NCBI GenBank assembly: GCA_015501055.1
Contig: JADNYV010000439.1
Location: forward strand, 1 to 28,733
DNA: 28,733 bases
Origin: Mucidula mucida
Taxonomy: Eukaryota; Basidiomycota; Agaricomycetes; Agaricales; Physalacriaceae
Reading direction: 5' to 3'
Made by a program: the position numbers and the translations under genes. Within the stretch, counting starts at the first letter, position 1; every line of letters begins with the position of its first letter. A model generated the notes under the pieces. It ran no database searches and was not told the DNA's origin. It was given only the letters and a program-made list of their open reading frames with translations. Positions 10,303-20,937 of the stretch are shown one piece after another.

Positions 10303-11589
10303 TCAATACGACGTCGCACATCGGATCTCAACATTCCTCCGAAGCTTGCTCCTAACATGTTCGTCTAACCACGCCTGCGTCTCTTCCAAAGCCTCCTCCT
10401 TGATGGGCCTGAACGACAACACCTCCAGTGTCGGATAACGCGCGCTATTGAGCGTCAGCACAATACTCCCCCAATCAATTATTTCAAAATCTTCCGCCGC
10501 CTTCATCGAAACATGAAACCGAATCTCTTTAAGAGAAGGAGAATCGAGTTTAGCGAGGATGGGCGGGATGTGCTTGGCCGATAACCCTTGCCTTATGTGA
10601 ATCGGGTAACTGGCAAGGGGTCCTTGAAAGTGGAGAGTCTCCAAGTTGGTGAGAGTTGTCAAGTCGGCGACGCGACAAAATGCATCTTGGTGCAATCAGA
10701 GCGTGTACATAGACCCAGTGATATCTCACACACCTTGCCCGTCCGTTGAACTAACTGATGAATCTGAGAATCCGATTGCTAGACTAGTAATTGAAGGCCC
10801 AACGTCATGCAGAAAGCGAGAAACATGATGCGCGTCTTTGACACTGATGTTTTTCAGTTCAACCGTGTGGATCTTGATTGAGCCTGGACTAGGACAAAGC
10901 CATGTCAGAAACTCGGCGCTCATGGCAATCCCACTTTGTAGAGCTAGAGACCGGAGAAACCGTGATGGCGGTGTCCTGACGATCATATCACCGCCTTTAG
11001 GAGCGCTATTCGAGGCTATATGCCGCAAGGCAAGATGCTCTAGATTCGTGCAACGTGAGACGAGCGCCATCAAACGGCTGACCTGGTCAAACTGTGAAGA
11101 GTGCATCTCCAAGCGCTTCAATTGCGGTCCATAAAGCTCCCTATTCGCCCTCCACTCCTCATCGGCTAGGTCGTTGTAACGCGCCTGGTAGATAATAATA
11201 TCTTCCACGTTCGTTAGGAGCGCAAGTTGCGGGAGAACGCTGTTCAGCCAGAGCACGTCGGAAGGGCTCCGGCTGTATCTTCCATGGAGGTCCAACCGGC
11301 AGACATGTGAGCGGAACGTGCAGAGGGGATGCGCAACAAGCGTGCCGAACGTGACGCCGATAGTGGGGTCGTAATTTGGGAGATCTATGGCGTTGAAGGT
11401 GCGCAGACGCGTGCGAGGGAGCCATGATCGACAGACTAAAGAGCAGGAGAGGAGGGTCTTTACTGGTTGGGTGGAATTTGTCCGCATGGAAGAGTCCAGG
11501 GCGTAATAAGTGGATTTGGCTTCTGCATCGAGGATATGCACAAGGTCCAAAATGGCGTCGATTATTTCTGGCGGAAAGATGTCTATCAT
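10303..11589 (-). CDS. F-box / leucine-rich protein, apparently intact
   Basis: Two exons, 11589-10734 and 10685-10303, joined across a 48-nt intron (10733-10686: GTGTGTG donor, CCAAG acceptor). They give a 412-residue protein with no internal stop. It opens with a short F-box-type helix motif (MIDIFPPEIIDAILDLVHI) and a CSLVCRSWLPRTRLRTF segment, the usual second half of an F-box. LRR-like repeats follow (LKRLEMHSSQFDQVSRLMAL, CTNLEHLALRHIA, IHTVELKNISVKDAHHV, LETLHFQGPL, LKEIRFHVSM, TLEVLSFRPI). By family knowledge such proteins act as substrate receptors of SCF ubiquitin ligases through Skp1; the substrate is unknown. It belongs to a different subfamily from the four F-box loci to its right. 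It is the only F-box gene here outside the duplicated pair. Confidence 0.85.
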
Positions 11590-12222
11590 GGTGGTGGTGA
11601 ATTGTTAAGATGAGTTCTGTAGTAATCGCTATCGCGATCAATATCAGTCCTGCACCGAGTGTATACTTAGATCCAAAACTTGAAGCCTTCAGTACTACCA
11701 ATGATCCCGACATTGTCTTAGATCAAAAACGTTCACTGGATGATCCAAGGTAATGATTGTGTCGAGAGACGAGTACTGCAGCGGCGGGTCGCGTTGGCTG
11801 CATCATCTGTCGCGTAGCCCAGACGGCACTTGAAGGACCTAATCGGATACTTAGTGCGCAGGTGAGTTGACGATTCGAATTGGTTCAGCTCTAGGCAATA
11901 CTATTAAAACTATGTGGTGAATACCAATATTGAGTTTCGACACTGGTGCTATATCGAGGATGGCATGTTCAGACTGTAATCGGTACCAGGCCCTTGAAGT
12001 TGTTCATCGCAAAAGATGTTCTTGTGCGAGATGTCCGCTTTCTCGCCGTTATCGTGAACAGATGATTTGACAAAAAGATTTGAACGCGTCTAAATCAATC
12101 CTTGCTAGTACCTATAATATTACACGCATGACTGAACAGTGCGTACTAAAGGACTATAAGCCTCCAGTTGAACAAAATCAATGATTCGCCTAATATATAG
12201 CAACCAAGTTCATAGAAACGTT
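11590..12222. other. Intergenic region between F-box loci
   Basis: About 630 bp upstream of the F-box gene at 10303-11589 and downstream of the broken copy A'. It holds the diverged repeat (12001-12050) of the segment at 9675-9722. No gene, RNA or clear regulatory site was seen. Confidence 0.4.
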
Positions 12223-13630
12223 TCAAAGCCAGCGTCCTGCCTTAACCGACGCTACAAACGATTGTCGTCCTTGACAGAGCGAGAAGGCGCTCTGAACACA
12301 ACTCCATCCTCTCTTGGTCAGCTCTTCCGCAGTATGAGCTTGCTCGCTACGGACAGATTTGTCAAACATCCCTACGCGAGTTTCAACAGTAAGACCTTCC
12401 CTGCACAAGCCCTCGTCGGCGTTGAACGGAGCCTGCGCATCGATCTCTTCAAACGACATATCAGTGACGTTCAGATCCATCGTGACCTGGACACGCTTGA
12501 GACTCGGTGACAGATCATGCGTGGAGCGATGAAGCCATGCCCTACATGAGAGCCACGTCCTTGAATGTGACTGACCCCCGCATACAAGTTGAAGATCCAA
12601 AGTGCGGAGTGAAATGTATGAGCTCAGATCAGGCTCGAAAAGAGCGCCATGCGTTACGTGCCAGCGGAAGGTCAGGTGGGTTATGTTGGGCACGCTCGAC
12701 AGCAGTCGTTTGAGAAGGATCTCCGAATTGTCAGCATCCAAGTCGTCCGCGAAAGGAGCGGAGTATATTTCGAGGGACGAAAACTTGCTTAGCATGTCCG
12801 ATAGCGCTGGCGTCGTAATCCACGAAAGTACTGCTCTTGATCTGTCGACGTCAAGGATACGATGACTCGGAGAAGGAGAGCTTCCGTTGTTGGGGGGAAA
12901 TAACCTCTTTGACTCTTAGGCTCCAAAGCCAAACTCGCAAAAAGAGTTCACATGTAAGGGGATAACGTGGTGAAGCGTTCAGAAGCAAAACAATGAAACC
13001 CGGCATATTGTTTGGAACCCCATCTCTGAAGGCCACGTAACGCCCTTCATGCATAGACGTTGCAGATGGGGCATTTCGGAAACAAGGGAGTGAAGCGCGG
13101 GAGGACCGCCGTAGAATTTCGCCTCGTCCAAGACAAGGGTACGGACGGATGACAGAACAGTCGGCGGGCCTCGAAACGACGCCCAGCAGGACGGAGGGAA
13201 CAAATCGACTGCTATCACCCGCAATTCTTCGACCTCTTCAAAGTATCCCAGAACTGGTACCGTAACGCGCTCATCGTCCATGGCTCCCGGATTCGGAACT
13301 AAGCGCCACGCCGAAAAACATTGCCTAATACGCCCGATGTCTCTTCCGTTCAAAGTCAACGTGCGCGGGGTATTGAAGCAGGCGCGGGCGTTTTCAAGAG
13401 CAGTGCTAGCTGCTTGATGCAGCGTGGGGTGAAACAGGCGTAATTGCGAATATATGGATCGCGGCAGATGTTTATGGATAGATCGTGGAATAAGCAGTGG
13501 CGGGCGTATGCCAGAAACGTTCTATCGACGAGACTGAGTTGATAGAGGGACTTCGCCCCAGAGTCTTCAACGACCAGGTCGATGATGCGGACGTTCCCAC
13601 ATTGTTATGGGTCAGGAAGGGAGCAGTGGG
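12223..13630 (-). pseudogene. F-box gene A', broken paralog of the gene at 19382-20647
   Basis: Reading right to left, pieces align with the intact gene A. First is a degraded N-terminus (SLYQLSLVDRTFLAYARHCL and CLFHDLSINIC in 13440-13560), then PRTLTLNGRDI and DDERVTVPVLGYFEEVEELR. Next come VLSSVRTLVLDEAKFYGGPP, ALHSLVSEMPHLQRLCMKGV, and after a gap SPSHRILDVD, MLSKFSSLEI and PNITHLTFRW. The F-box start (gene A: MERLPNELIYHIIDLV) is largely deleted near 13590. The frames are interrupted near 13370 and at 12860-12990. The last frame (12795-12223) continues beyond where gene A stops, so either A is shortened or A' reads into unrelated sequence. It was once an F-box/LRR protein and is now a relic. 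Confidence 0.8.
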
Positions 13631-13932
13631 AAAGGTTTATATGCGCCACCTGTATGGCCCGCTGCTGACAGTCGTTATCATAGAGGCTTAGCCATTGTGG
13701 GCCGCGGGCCATGGCTTGGTCAACTAGCCATCGATATCAATGAAACACTACCGATTTTGACTTTTGACTACTCTCACATCCAGGTCAAGAAGTCTATTGG
13801 TCAAACAGGAGGCGATCACTTTTCGACTCTAACTACGTATTCTGAGCAAACAGTCAGCCCTCTTCTGGTCCTCTCAGACGCGAGCGTACCTGTACAATGT
13901 TTCTCCACATGCCTTCTATCTCGAAATGCCCA

Positions 13933-15551
13933 CTACCAGCACATAGCTCGAACATTACTCTTTCGCAAACTTCGCATGCACTCCAGAACATCCGGTCCAA
14001 GGTTGCCCCCATTACGGATACCGAGGACAACGGATGAGAGACGACCATCCGCGCGCAACGAGAGTGCGGAGAGCAATTCTTCATCGGGTTGGCGGCTCTC
14101 CGCCCAAACCAATTCAAGAGACGTCAACCCGGGGAGGAGAGCATCAGCGGAAAGCTCCTCGAACAGTCTCTTGCTGAGCAGAGGCGGTCCATTATTAGAT
14201 TCAATGACCTGTAGGGATTTGAGATGGCCCATCTCATGAAGCGCATCAACCAGACTGTTCGCCAGCGTCGGTTCCCACTCGTTGTCGTTATACCAGCCGT
14301 ACATGATAAGACTGAACATATTCAGTCTGCGACGGGTATGACCCAGAAACAGCGGCAGTGAGAGGAGCGGGTTAAAACAACGGGGGTGTGTGTTTTCGGG
14401 ATCGCGGAAGATTATTGTGAGAGCTTCAAGGGTGGGAATGGACACGTAGCGAAGAAATTGACACAGGGCATAAGCCCAGGGCCGGTCAAGGATAAGGGTG
14501 GTAATACTCAGCGGACATGCTCGCGGGGAATGGGTATAATAATTCGATGTTTGATTTGTTGCATTGAGAACGAGTATTCCATCCTGAAAGTCTCTGTTGT
14601 TTTGCATGTACCGCAAGCTCGCCGTATCCCGCTGATTGGTTTGAACGCGCCGTATATTTTCCCAAGGTAGACCAGGTATCTGCAACAAAGCGTCGCTCTC
14701 GCGACAGTCGATAAAGTTGACAGAAGACAAAAGTAGAGCATCTCTGAAAACTCTAGGCAGGCGGAACGGTTCAGTATAAACACTTATCGCCAACGTAAGG
14801 GATTCAAGAATGGGACAATTCGATTGCTTCATCTGGGGACGCCAGCGATCATCCAGATCTTCCAAAAGTAAGATGTCTGCCACTTGCTTCATATGGAACT
14901 CGGCATGCTTCCACTGAGCAAAGCTCGCATAAATGTCGCCCATAACGTCAAGATGATGCTCGTAGGTCCCTTCGAAGGGAATAACACCATCATCATCTTG
15001 ATAAGGGTTGTTTCTGGCAGGAACTTCCACCTTGACAGAGATTGGGATCATCCCACATCGTTGAAGAAAATATTGGTAGACGGGCAGGCCACGGGCGCTC
15101 GAGTACGGACGTAGATGTTCGTCCATAGAGTAGGGGTAGACATGGCAATATGACGCCACTTGGAACAGACCAGGCTTATAGAAAGCGGAGTTTTGTATTC
15201 GTCTTCTTGACAGGAAGAACACGCCGAAGCAAAGATGATACCAAGGATCTCGGTAGGAAGTTGACGGATGGGGGAAAATTGAATGAAACGCGTAGTGCGA
15301 TGGATATACCTCTCAAGACGGGCGTGGTGTGTCTTCAGCGCACTAAGCAATAACTCGACACGTTGAATTTCCCCGGCCAGCGTCGCTAAGTCAGCGGACG
15401 CATCGCTCAAGCTGCTCTCTATGGAGGACTTTTCCGTGCTCGAAGGGTTGTAAAATCCTCTAGCGAAGTCCTCTTCAAACGGCAGCGTGTATGAAGTCAG
15501 TGCAAGTGATGCGCGACATCTTGGGCATAGCTCAACGTTAGTTGCGTCCAT
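13933..15551 (-). CDS. F-box protein B with N-terminal coiled coil; frame offset after the F-box
   Basis: The start is taken at 15551 (MDATNVELCPRCRASLALTS). It opens with a CxxC, then a heptad-like region (STEKSSIESSLSDASADLAT to LLSALKTHHARLERYIH) predicted to be a coiled coil, then a textbook F-box (SPIRQLPTEILGIIFASAC, LVCSKWRHIAMSTPTLWTNI). This frame ends at about 15048. The continuation (VYQYFLQRCGMIPISVKVEV onward) is in a second frame, open from 15222 to 13933 and rich in Leu repeats. It ends LSSVVLGIRNGGNLGPDV...SNVRAMCW. Joining them needs a one-base shift around 15070-15115; no intron of normal size fits. Copy B' has the same offset, so it predates the duplication. The arrangement (CxxC, coiled coil, F-box, LRR) is the common Agaricomycete F-box form, presumed to bind Skp1. 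Whether it is still expressed as one protein is unclear. Confidence 0.7.
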
Positions 15552-15575
15552 GAGCAGCCTGACTGAAAGATACAT

Positions 15576-16434
15576 ACATGTTCAAGGAAGCGCGAACGAA
15601 GTCAAATAAAGACTTACCTGTATTGGAAAAAAAAAAAGAAAAAACGCTTGCTGGCACGCGAGGCTCGACGAGGCTGCAAGAGAGGCGATCCGTATCACCA
15701 ACCGATCCGTATGGACAGCGCTACTGACGCACCTGTCAGTCGACTCCTTGCTGCTCGACACGGCAGTCACAAGAATTGTAGGCGCGTTTCCCTGGCGTAT
15801 ATGATGATATTGGGATGATGGATGATGGATATCGATGGATGGTGGTGGCAGACCTTCCGGCTGGACCGGCCCGGATACCTTGAACCAAACTGTCACCTTG
15901 CCTCTCACCTTGCCTCTTGCCTAACCTTCCCTTTGGAGAACGGACGGAGTCGAAGACACCTGCAGATTGGCTCCGAAACCAGAACGGAGGTAACCGCCAA
16001 CATAAGCTGCTTTCTACATTCTGTCCTTTTGTAACATACGGTGACTCACTCACTATATTCTTTCTTTGCCTAATGTTACTACCACGAAAGCTGGCATCCC
16101 GTCCTGAGCGCTTATGCAATGCTTCATCTGAAGAACACGGACTCTAATGAACTTGTCGAGAGCTCGCTTATCTGTGAGCCCCTCCCCGACCTGTACTGCT
16201 TTGCTTTGCTCTTCCACGCGAATACTATTACCGATCGGACTGTGCATTCGCCACTGCCTTCTGGTTGGTCTGGAACCCCCATTACTACTTGATAACCCTC
16301 GTATATGCGACTCATTCCGGAAAATCTTGTGCACAGGTTCGTTGAGGGCTGTCGTACGCGTATATCAGCCATCCTGCTTCGCTAAAACGGTATCTACCTC
16401 TTTCATCTTCCCGCTAATCAACACGCTATACAGG
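15576..16434. other. Shared upstream region between divergent genes
   Basis: About 860 bp separating F-box gene B (minus strand) from the GPI-protein gene (plus strand), so it should hold both promoters. A purine run (A11GA6) lies at 15628-15645. A GCAGACCTTCCGGCTGGACC-type stretch near 15850 recurs upstream of copy B' near 27060 (AAGACCTTCCGGCTACATCG), marking how far the segmental duplication reaches. Frames in 15736-16372 on both strands do not look like protein. Confidence 0.45.
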
Positions 16435-17131
16435 ATGGTCCGCGTCGCTCTTTCTTTCGGTGCTATGTTTGCAGTTCAGGGTATGTACAAGAAGCAAACG
16501 CATACATCGACTGAAGCTCATAATGATAACAACAGGTGTTTCTGCTGCTGTGACATCCCTCTATTTCCCCGGCTTTGATCCACAATCGCTCAGTGTCGAC
16601 GTTCTCGGTGTAGAAGGCGACAAAACCACGTACGCTGTTCAGAAGGGCGTTTATACAAACTCTTTGGATGACGAATCAGGTTTCGAAGGAACAGGTACGT
16701 GCAACCGCTCTTTCCCTGCCTATAATCTTATATTGACGTCTGCTTCTTGACGTACAGCAACTCTCGTAGAGGGTCCAGACTCCGTCTACTTCACCTACGA
16801 AGATCTGGACGCAGCAGAGCCTTTGACCCTCGGGTTTGACTGTGCGCTGAGCGATGGCATGGCTATCTGTTCGGGCATCCAAGATGGCATCACGTATACA
16901 GCAACGGAGACTGCTGTTGGATTTGAGGTGGCCATTGGCGCGACAGCTGCAGTAACCGGAGATTCATCAGCTTCAGTCACTCAGACGTCGGGAGGTGCAG
17001 CCAAAACCGGAACGTCCATTTCTACTGCCTCAGGCTCTCAGAGCACCACTGATGCAGCTGGAATGCTCGTAGCCTCTTCCAACCTTGCCATCGGTGCTAC
17101 TGTTGCAGTTCTTGGCTTCATGTTCTTGTAA
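16435..17131 (+). CDS. Small secreted GPI-anchored surface protein
   Basis: Three exons (16435-16480, 16536-16694, 16758-17131) separated by introns of 55 and 63 nt with GTATGT/ACAG and GTACGT/ACAG borders; 192 residues. The N-terminus is a signal peptide (MVRVALSFGAMFAVQGVSAA). A compact domain follows (TSLYFPGFDPQSLSVDVLGV, FEGTATLVEGPDSVYFTY, FDCALSDGMAICSGI, with two cysteines likely paired). A Ser/Thr/Ala-rich stretch (about residues 145-175) then leads to a hydrophobic tail (LAIGATVAVLGFMFL), typical of a GPI attachment signal. I recognise the overall design from small cell-surface proteins of Agaricomycetes; the molecular role is unknown. The gene looks intact. It is transcribed away from F-box B and in the same direction as the coilin-like gene. 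Confidence 0.82.
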
Positions 17132-17485
17132 CAAACACCGAAATGTCGTTCTTTCATACATTACAATCATTCTTTTCTGGGATATCAGCCGTTCATTAAG
17201 CGTGCTTCGTTCATGATCATCGTTGTTCGTATCGGAATCTGAGATGGATTTGACGCAGAAATGATCTTTCAAAAATGAAGGAATCCATTCAGACATGCAA
17301 CAGAGAAAGGCCCGGGAAAGTCATAGAACTGAACGCGAGGGAACTTTAACATCGGCTTATATTACCATTTTTGCTTCGTCGGACTCGAATGTAGATTGAA
17401 AACATTTAAACAAAGCAAGAACTTGATCGCGTCTGTGGACACATACACAAACAACGCGTCTTGATCTCTTACAACCACGACCACT

Positions 17486-19035
17486 ATGCGGTTTCGAATA
17501 CAGGCCGATTCTCCTCTGCCGGTCACCAAGGCCTGGTTCTCATGTACCGGAAACGAATCAATAACCGACTTGAAAAAGTCGCTCTGTAACACCATCCCGA
17601 AATTTATCAGCGCGAAAACCAAGCCGGAAAATTTAACTTTGGAATTGGATGGTTTTGAACTTTTGGACACCTTGGAGACCGGAAGCATCGTTCGGGAGGG
17701 CGACTTGATCATCGTCAAACAAAAGGGAGATCTGCTATCGCCCTCCCGAACGATGCTTCCGGTCTCCAAGGTGTCCAAAAGTTCAAAACCATCCAATTCC
17801 AAAGTTAAATTCAATACTAACAGGCTTGTGCTTGACTTCGTTCATTGAACCAGCGTGTTGACATTATTTGCAGCCCAAAACTCCGCGAAAAAGGCGAAAT
17901 ATACACATACGCCTTCCTTTTCATCCTCCTCCTCCGATTCGTCCTCGTCCTCCGATGCATCTTCCTCAGATTCTTCCGACTCTGAATCTGACAGCAGCTC
18001 GGATGGTCCACCCGTCAAGAAACCTATTGGTAGAAGGCCAACACAACCGTTGCCCTCGTAAGTGTCCTCTCATATCGTTGAGTACCGTATAACGTGGTGA
18101 CTTTAGTACAGTAACGTCCAATGAACACCACGTCCCACCTGGTCAAGGATCGCACCAAACCCGTAGCCGAAACCTACACCGTCGTGTTAAGAAGCAACAC
18201 GAACAAGGGATATCCTTCGAGAGCCCTCCACCCCCACCGAAGAACCTCTCCACTACAAATCTCCAACCACGAGGTGAACCTAATGGCGACAGCGCCCTCA
18301 ATCTTTCGATGTTCTCCCTCGGGAACAAGAACAAGAAGATAGGGTACAAGCAAGCCTTGGAGAAACCCGCAACAGCCAAGATCATATTCAATTCAGACGA
18401 ACCATCGTCCTCGATATCTACGCCAAAATCCGCACCAACGCCGTCGTTCCCGTTCAATCAGCAGCGCCTCATTCCTCCATCGGAGAGAGAGAGCCTGCCG
18501 AGCAACAGCTTTGTGACAAGTGTAGACGTCGAAGCCGGTATGTGGGGCAAGACGAGGAAAAACAAGAGGAAAACGAAAGATGAGTCTGCGGCATACGTCG
18601 AGGAATATGCTCTCGATGTTGAAATGGCGAACGAGAACGTGTCTTTGAATTATGGCGATCCTGCACCTTCACCGGAGGAGCTTTTGTGGAAAGATGCCGA
18701 AGCGTTGTTCGATTCTAAAGCACCGGCTGCGTCCACCGATGTCCAGGTCGGCGGGGTGTTAGCGTGGAAGGTGTGTGAACTACTCGCGATGTACTTTTAT
18801 TTGACGACTAAGGCGGATTTCATTTTAGGAACTGGCACTAAACCCGGCAACGTATTCTCCAGAGATTATGCTCACACTCGCGCGCGTTGTTGCTCTCGCA
18901 GAAGATGGATGCACTGTTCGGAAGCTCGCACGGCCTGGGTTTGAGGATGCGGAGGAGGAACCGCTGGATGAGACGCTGTCGTTTGGCGATATTGTTGCGC
19001 AGAGTATGCGCTTCATAGCTGGTTCAGCGTCATGA
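17486..19035 (+). CDS. Coilin-like nuclear protein with an inverted duplication in exon 1
   Basis: Proposed exons 17486-17827, 17894-18057, 18107-18770 and 18829-19035 keep one frame and give 458 residues. The N-terminus (MRFRIQADSPLPVTKAWFSC, ENLTLELDGFELLDTL, VREGDLIIVKQKG) matches the ubiquitin-like coilin N-terminal domain, known for self-association in Cajal bodies. A Ser/Asp-rich block (SSSSSDSSSSSDASSSDSSD), a basic/Pro-rich linker and a conserved-looking C-terminus follow (AGMWGKTRKNKRKTKDE, VGGVLAWKELALNPATYSPE), the place of the coilin Tudor-like domain. After VKQKG, exon 1 runs into a perfect inverted copy of the preceding 74 nt, adding about 25 Ser/Lys-rich residues (SRTMLPVSKVSKSSKPSNSK) that relatives should lack. 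The stronger acceptor at 17873 (TTGCAG) would throw the frame; the acceptor at 17893 (AAAAAG) keeps it. This suggests that the rearrangement disturbed splicing. Function in snRNP assembly is from the family, not shown here. Confidence 0.78.
17630..17811. repeat. Perfect 74-bp inverted repeat with 34-nt spacer inside coilin-like exon 1
   Basis: Left arm 17630-17703 begins AATTTAACTTTGGAATTGGA; right arm 17738-17811 is its exact reverse complement, with no mismatch in 74 bp. The spacer is 17704-17737. The left arm codes for the end of the coilin-like N-terminal domain; the right arm is its antisense copy and is also open in the same frame. RNA from this exon could fold into a long hairpin. Confidence 0.95.
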
Positions 19036-19381
19036 GCAATTTGCAATTCGCTCGACGTCCAGTAGTGGGCTGCCATTGCGCCGTCGGCGAGGCGAGAGGA
19101 GCTTTCTTTCGGCGACTAGCGGCTCCCTTATAGAAACTGTCTTGTCTCATTAGGAGTCCAACGATCAGCATTATAGTGGTAGCGTTCCGTTATCCGTTTA
19201 GCTGGAAGTCTTATATATTTTGACAGTGATTAATCACTGGGTTGGATGTACAAGTCCTTAAATCCATTACGAGGTACATCAATCTAAACAACCATAACCG
19301 ATAACTATCTAGTAAGAAAGAACCGAATATTTCTGCACACAAGTCCTTGTCAATGTCGAAAGCAGGCGCCTCGCGGAATTC
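19036..19381. other. Short intergenic region
   Basis: About 350 bp between the convergent 3' ends of the coilin-like gene and F-box gene A. No gene or obvious structured element was seen. Confidence 0.5.
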
Positions 19382-20647
19382 CTAACGCGACATGCCATCA
19401 ATGGTCGGATCATCCATTGTGACCTGGACATGTTGGAGACTCGGCGAATCACGTATCGAGCGCGCCGCGTAATGAAGCCATTCCCCGCATAAGGGCCATG
19501 TCGTTCGCTCATGCTTACACATCAATTGAAGGCGCAAAGTGCGAAGCGAAGTGCACAGGCTTAGATCGGGGTGGAAGAGATTGGTGCTTGCGGATCCCCT
19601 CGTGTGATGCCAGCAAAAGGTCAAGTCAACAATGTGGGGCACGCTCGCCAGCAGTCGTCTCAGCAAGAACACTGCCACGCCCTTTCCACCACTGTTCCTC
19701 GTGTGTACTTCGAGCGAGGAAAGCTTGCTCAGCATTTCCGATAGCATCGGCATCATGATCCAAGAGAGCGCGTCTTCTGAATCTTCGAGGTGAAGGATAA
19801 GGTGACTGGGGGAAGAGGGGATAGGCTTCCGTTGTTGGGGGAATATAGTCTCTCTGACTGTTTGGCTCCACATAATGGTCGGTGAACCTTCCAAAATGGC
19901 AGTCCAACCTGGCACGTCGTCTGGGTACCCCGGCCAGCGACTCTGTTCCCCGGCCCACCTAACGCCCTTCATATACAGACTCTGTTTCCCGGCCCAACTA
20001 ACACCCTTCATATGCAGACTCTGGAGATTTGGCATTTCGGAAATGAAGGAGTGAAGCGCGGGAGGTCCTCCGTAGAATTTCGTGTCGTCCAAGACAAGAG
20101 TCCGGACCGATGACAGAAGAGTTAATGGGCGCCATCGAAACAACGCCCAGTATGAGAAGGGGTAGAGAGGGACATGTAATAGCCGCAATTCCTGGACCGC
20201 TTCGAAGTACCCCAAAACCGGGGCCGTAACACGTTCATCATCCATGCCTCCCGTATGCTTCTCTTTGGCCTGGTACGAAAATCCGTAGTCATTAATTCTT
20301 CTTCCGTCCAAAGTCAAGGTGCGTATCGTGCGGGGTATGAATGAAGCAGGCGCACGCGCTTTCAAGACCGGTGCTAGCTCTTTGATGCAGTTGGTTTCGC
20401 ATACTCCGACGACTTCAGCTCGGCGGACGCACCACGAGGTTCGTATTTCGGGACAGGTCTTTATGGATAGGTCCTGGAATAAGCATTGACGCGCGTACAC
20501 TGCAAACGCCTTGTTGACCAGACTGAGTTGGTAAAGAGACCTCCTGTCGGAGGCTTCAACAACGAGGTCGATGATGTGGTAGATCAGTTCATTGGGTAGA
20601 CGTTCCATTGTCGCTGGGTGGAGGTCAGGATGAGAAACAGCCGTCAT
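19382..20647 (-). CDS. F-box protein A, intact
   Basis: A single-exon frame of 421 residues. The F-box is at residues 14-60 (MERLPNELIYHIIDLVVEAS, LYQLSLVNKAFAVYARQCLF), so the true start may be Met14. LRR-like strands follow (FIPRTIRTLTLDG, VLGYFEAVQELRLLHVPLYP, LLSSVRTLVLDDTKFYGGPP, LHSFISEMPNLQSLHMKGV, LSEMLSKLSSLEVHTRN, SVPHIVDLTFCWHH, LCTSLRTLRLQLMC). It ends soon after LQHVQVTMD. A 13-residue block is tandemly repeated inside it (LHMKGVSWAGKQS then LYMKGVRWAGEQS). It is the intact member of a pair with A' (12223-13630). Its presumed role is as an SCF substrate receptor; the ligand is unknown. It is directly followed (upstream on the minus strand) by the split copy B', as A' is by B. Confidence 0.87.
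   Translation of the reverse strand: MTAVSHPDLHPATMERLPNELIYHIIDLVVEASDRRSLYQLSLVNKAFAVYARQCLFQDLSIKTCPEIRTSWCVRRAEVVGVCETNCIKELAPVLKARAPASFIPRTIRTLTLDGRRINDYGFSYQAKEKHTGGMDDERVTAPVLGYFEAVQELRLLHVPLYPFSYWALFRWRPLTLLSSVRTLVLDDTKFYGGPPALHSFISEMPNLQSLHMKGVSWAGKQSLYMKGVRWAGEQSRWPGYPDDVPGWTAILEGSPTIMWSQTVRETIFPQQRKPIPSSPSHLILHLEDSEDALSWIMMPMLSEMLSKLSSLEVHTRNSGGKGVAVFLLRRLLASVPHIVDLTFCWHHTRGSASTNLFHPDLSLCTSLRTLRLQLMCKHERTTWPLCGEWLHYAARSIRDSPSLQHVQVTMDDPTIDGMSR
19940..20017. repeat. 39-bp tandem duplication inside F-box gene A
   Basis: Two adjacent 39-bp units (19940-19978 and 19979-20017), each starting ACTCTGTT and ending CATAYRCAG, with a few differences. They add one extra 13-residue LRR-like block without changing frame. 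Copy A' has only one unit at the matching place (CMKGVTWPSEM). Confidence 0.85.
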
Positions 20648-20788
20648 TTCTGAAGCTTTATATGGACTAGCTGTGCTGTGCCGCAGTGTGGCACTGTGGC
20701 ACCTATTACCTCACATCAGAGGACGTAGAGCGGCCTGTAGAATTTAAATGGATAGTCTTTCACGTAAAGTGCCCAGTCATCGGCAGCC

Positions 20789-20813
20789 ATGGGCCATGGG
20801 CCATGGGCCACGG
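20789..20813. repeat. CATGGGC short tandem repeat
   Basis: CCATGGGC repeated about three and a half times between F-box A and the B' fragment. The matching spot in the other copy (near 13705) has a single CCATGG-type unit, so it probably expanded after duplication. Confidence 0.7.
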
Positions 20814-20937
20814 GGTGTACGAACGAAGTGATTAGGGCGTTTTGGCAGTGCAGACGGACATTGATTCATATCCTACAACCCCAACCAATAATAACCTCAT
20901 AGCTCCTTCAACCGCCCCTTAATAACAAAAAAGAGCA

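Noticed and set aside
11159..11713. 184-codon minus-strand frame overlapping the F-box gene
   Set aside because: Out-of-frame shadow with His/Arg/Pro-rich composition; the F-box frame has clear motifs.
17362..17814. 150-codon minus-strand frame repeating the coilin-like protein sequence
   Set aside because: It exists only because of the inverted repeat; the minus strand of the right arm necessarily encodes the same peptide as the left arm.
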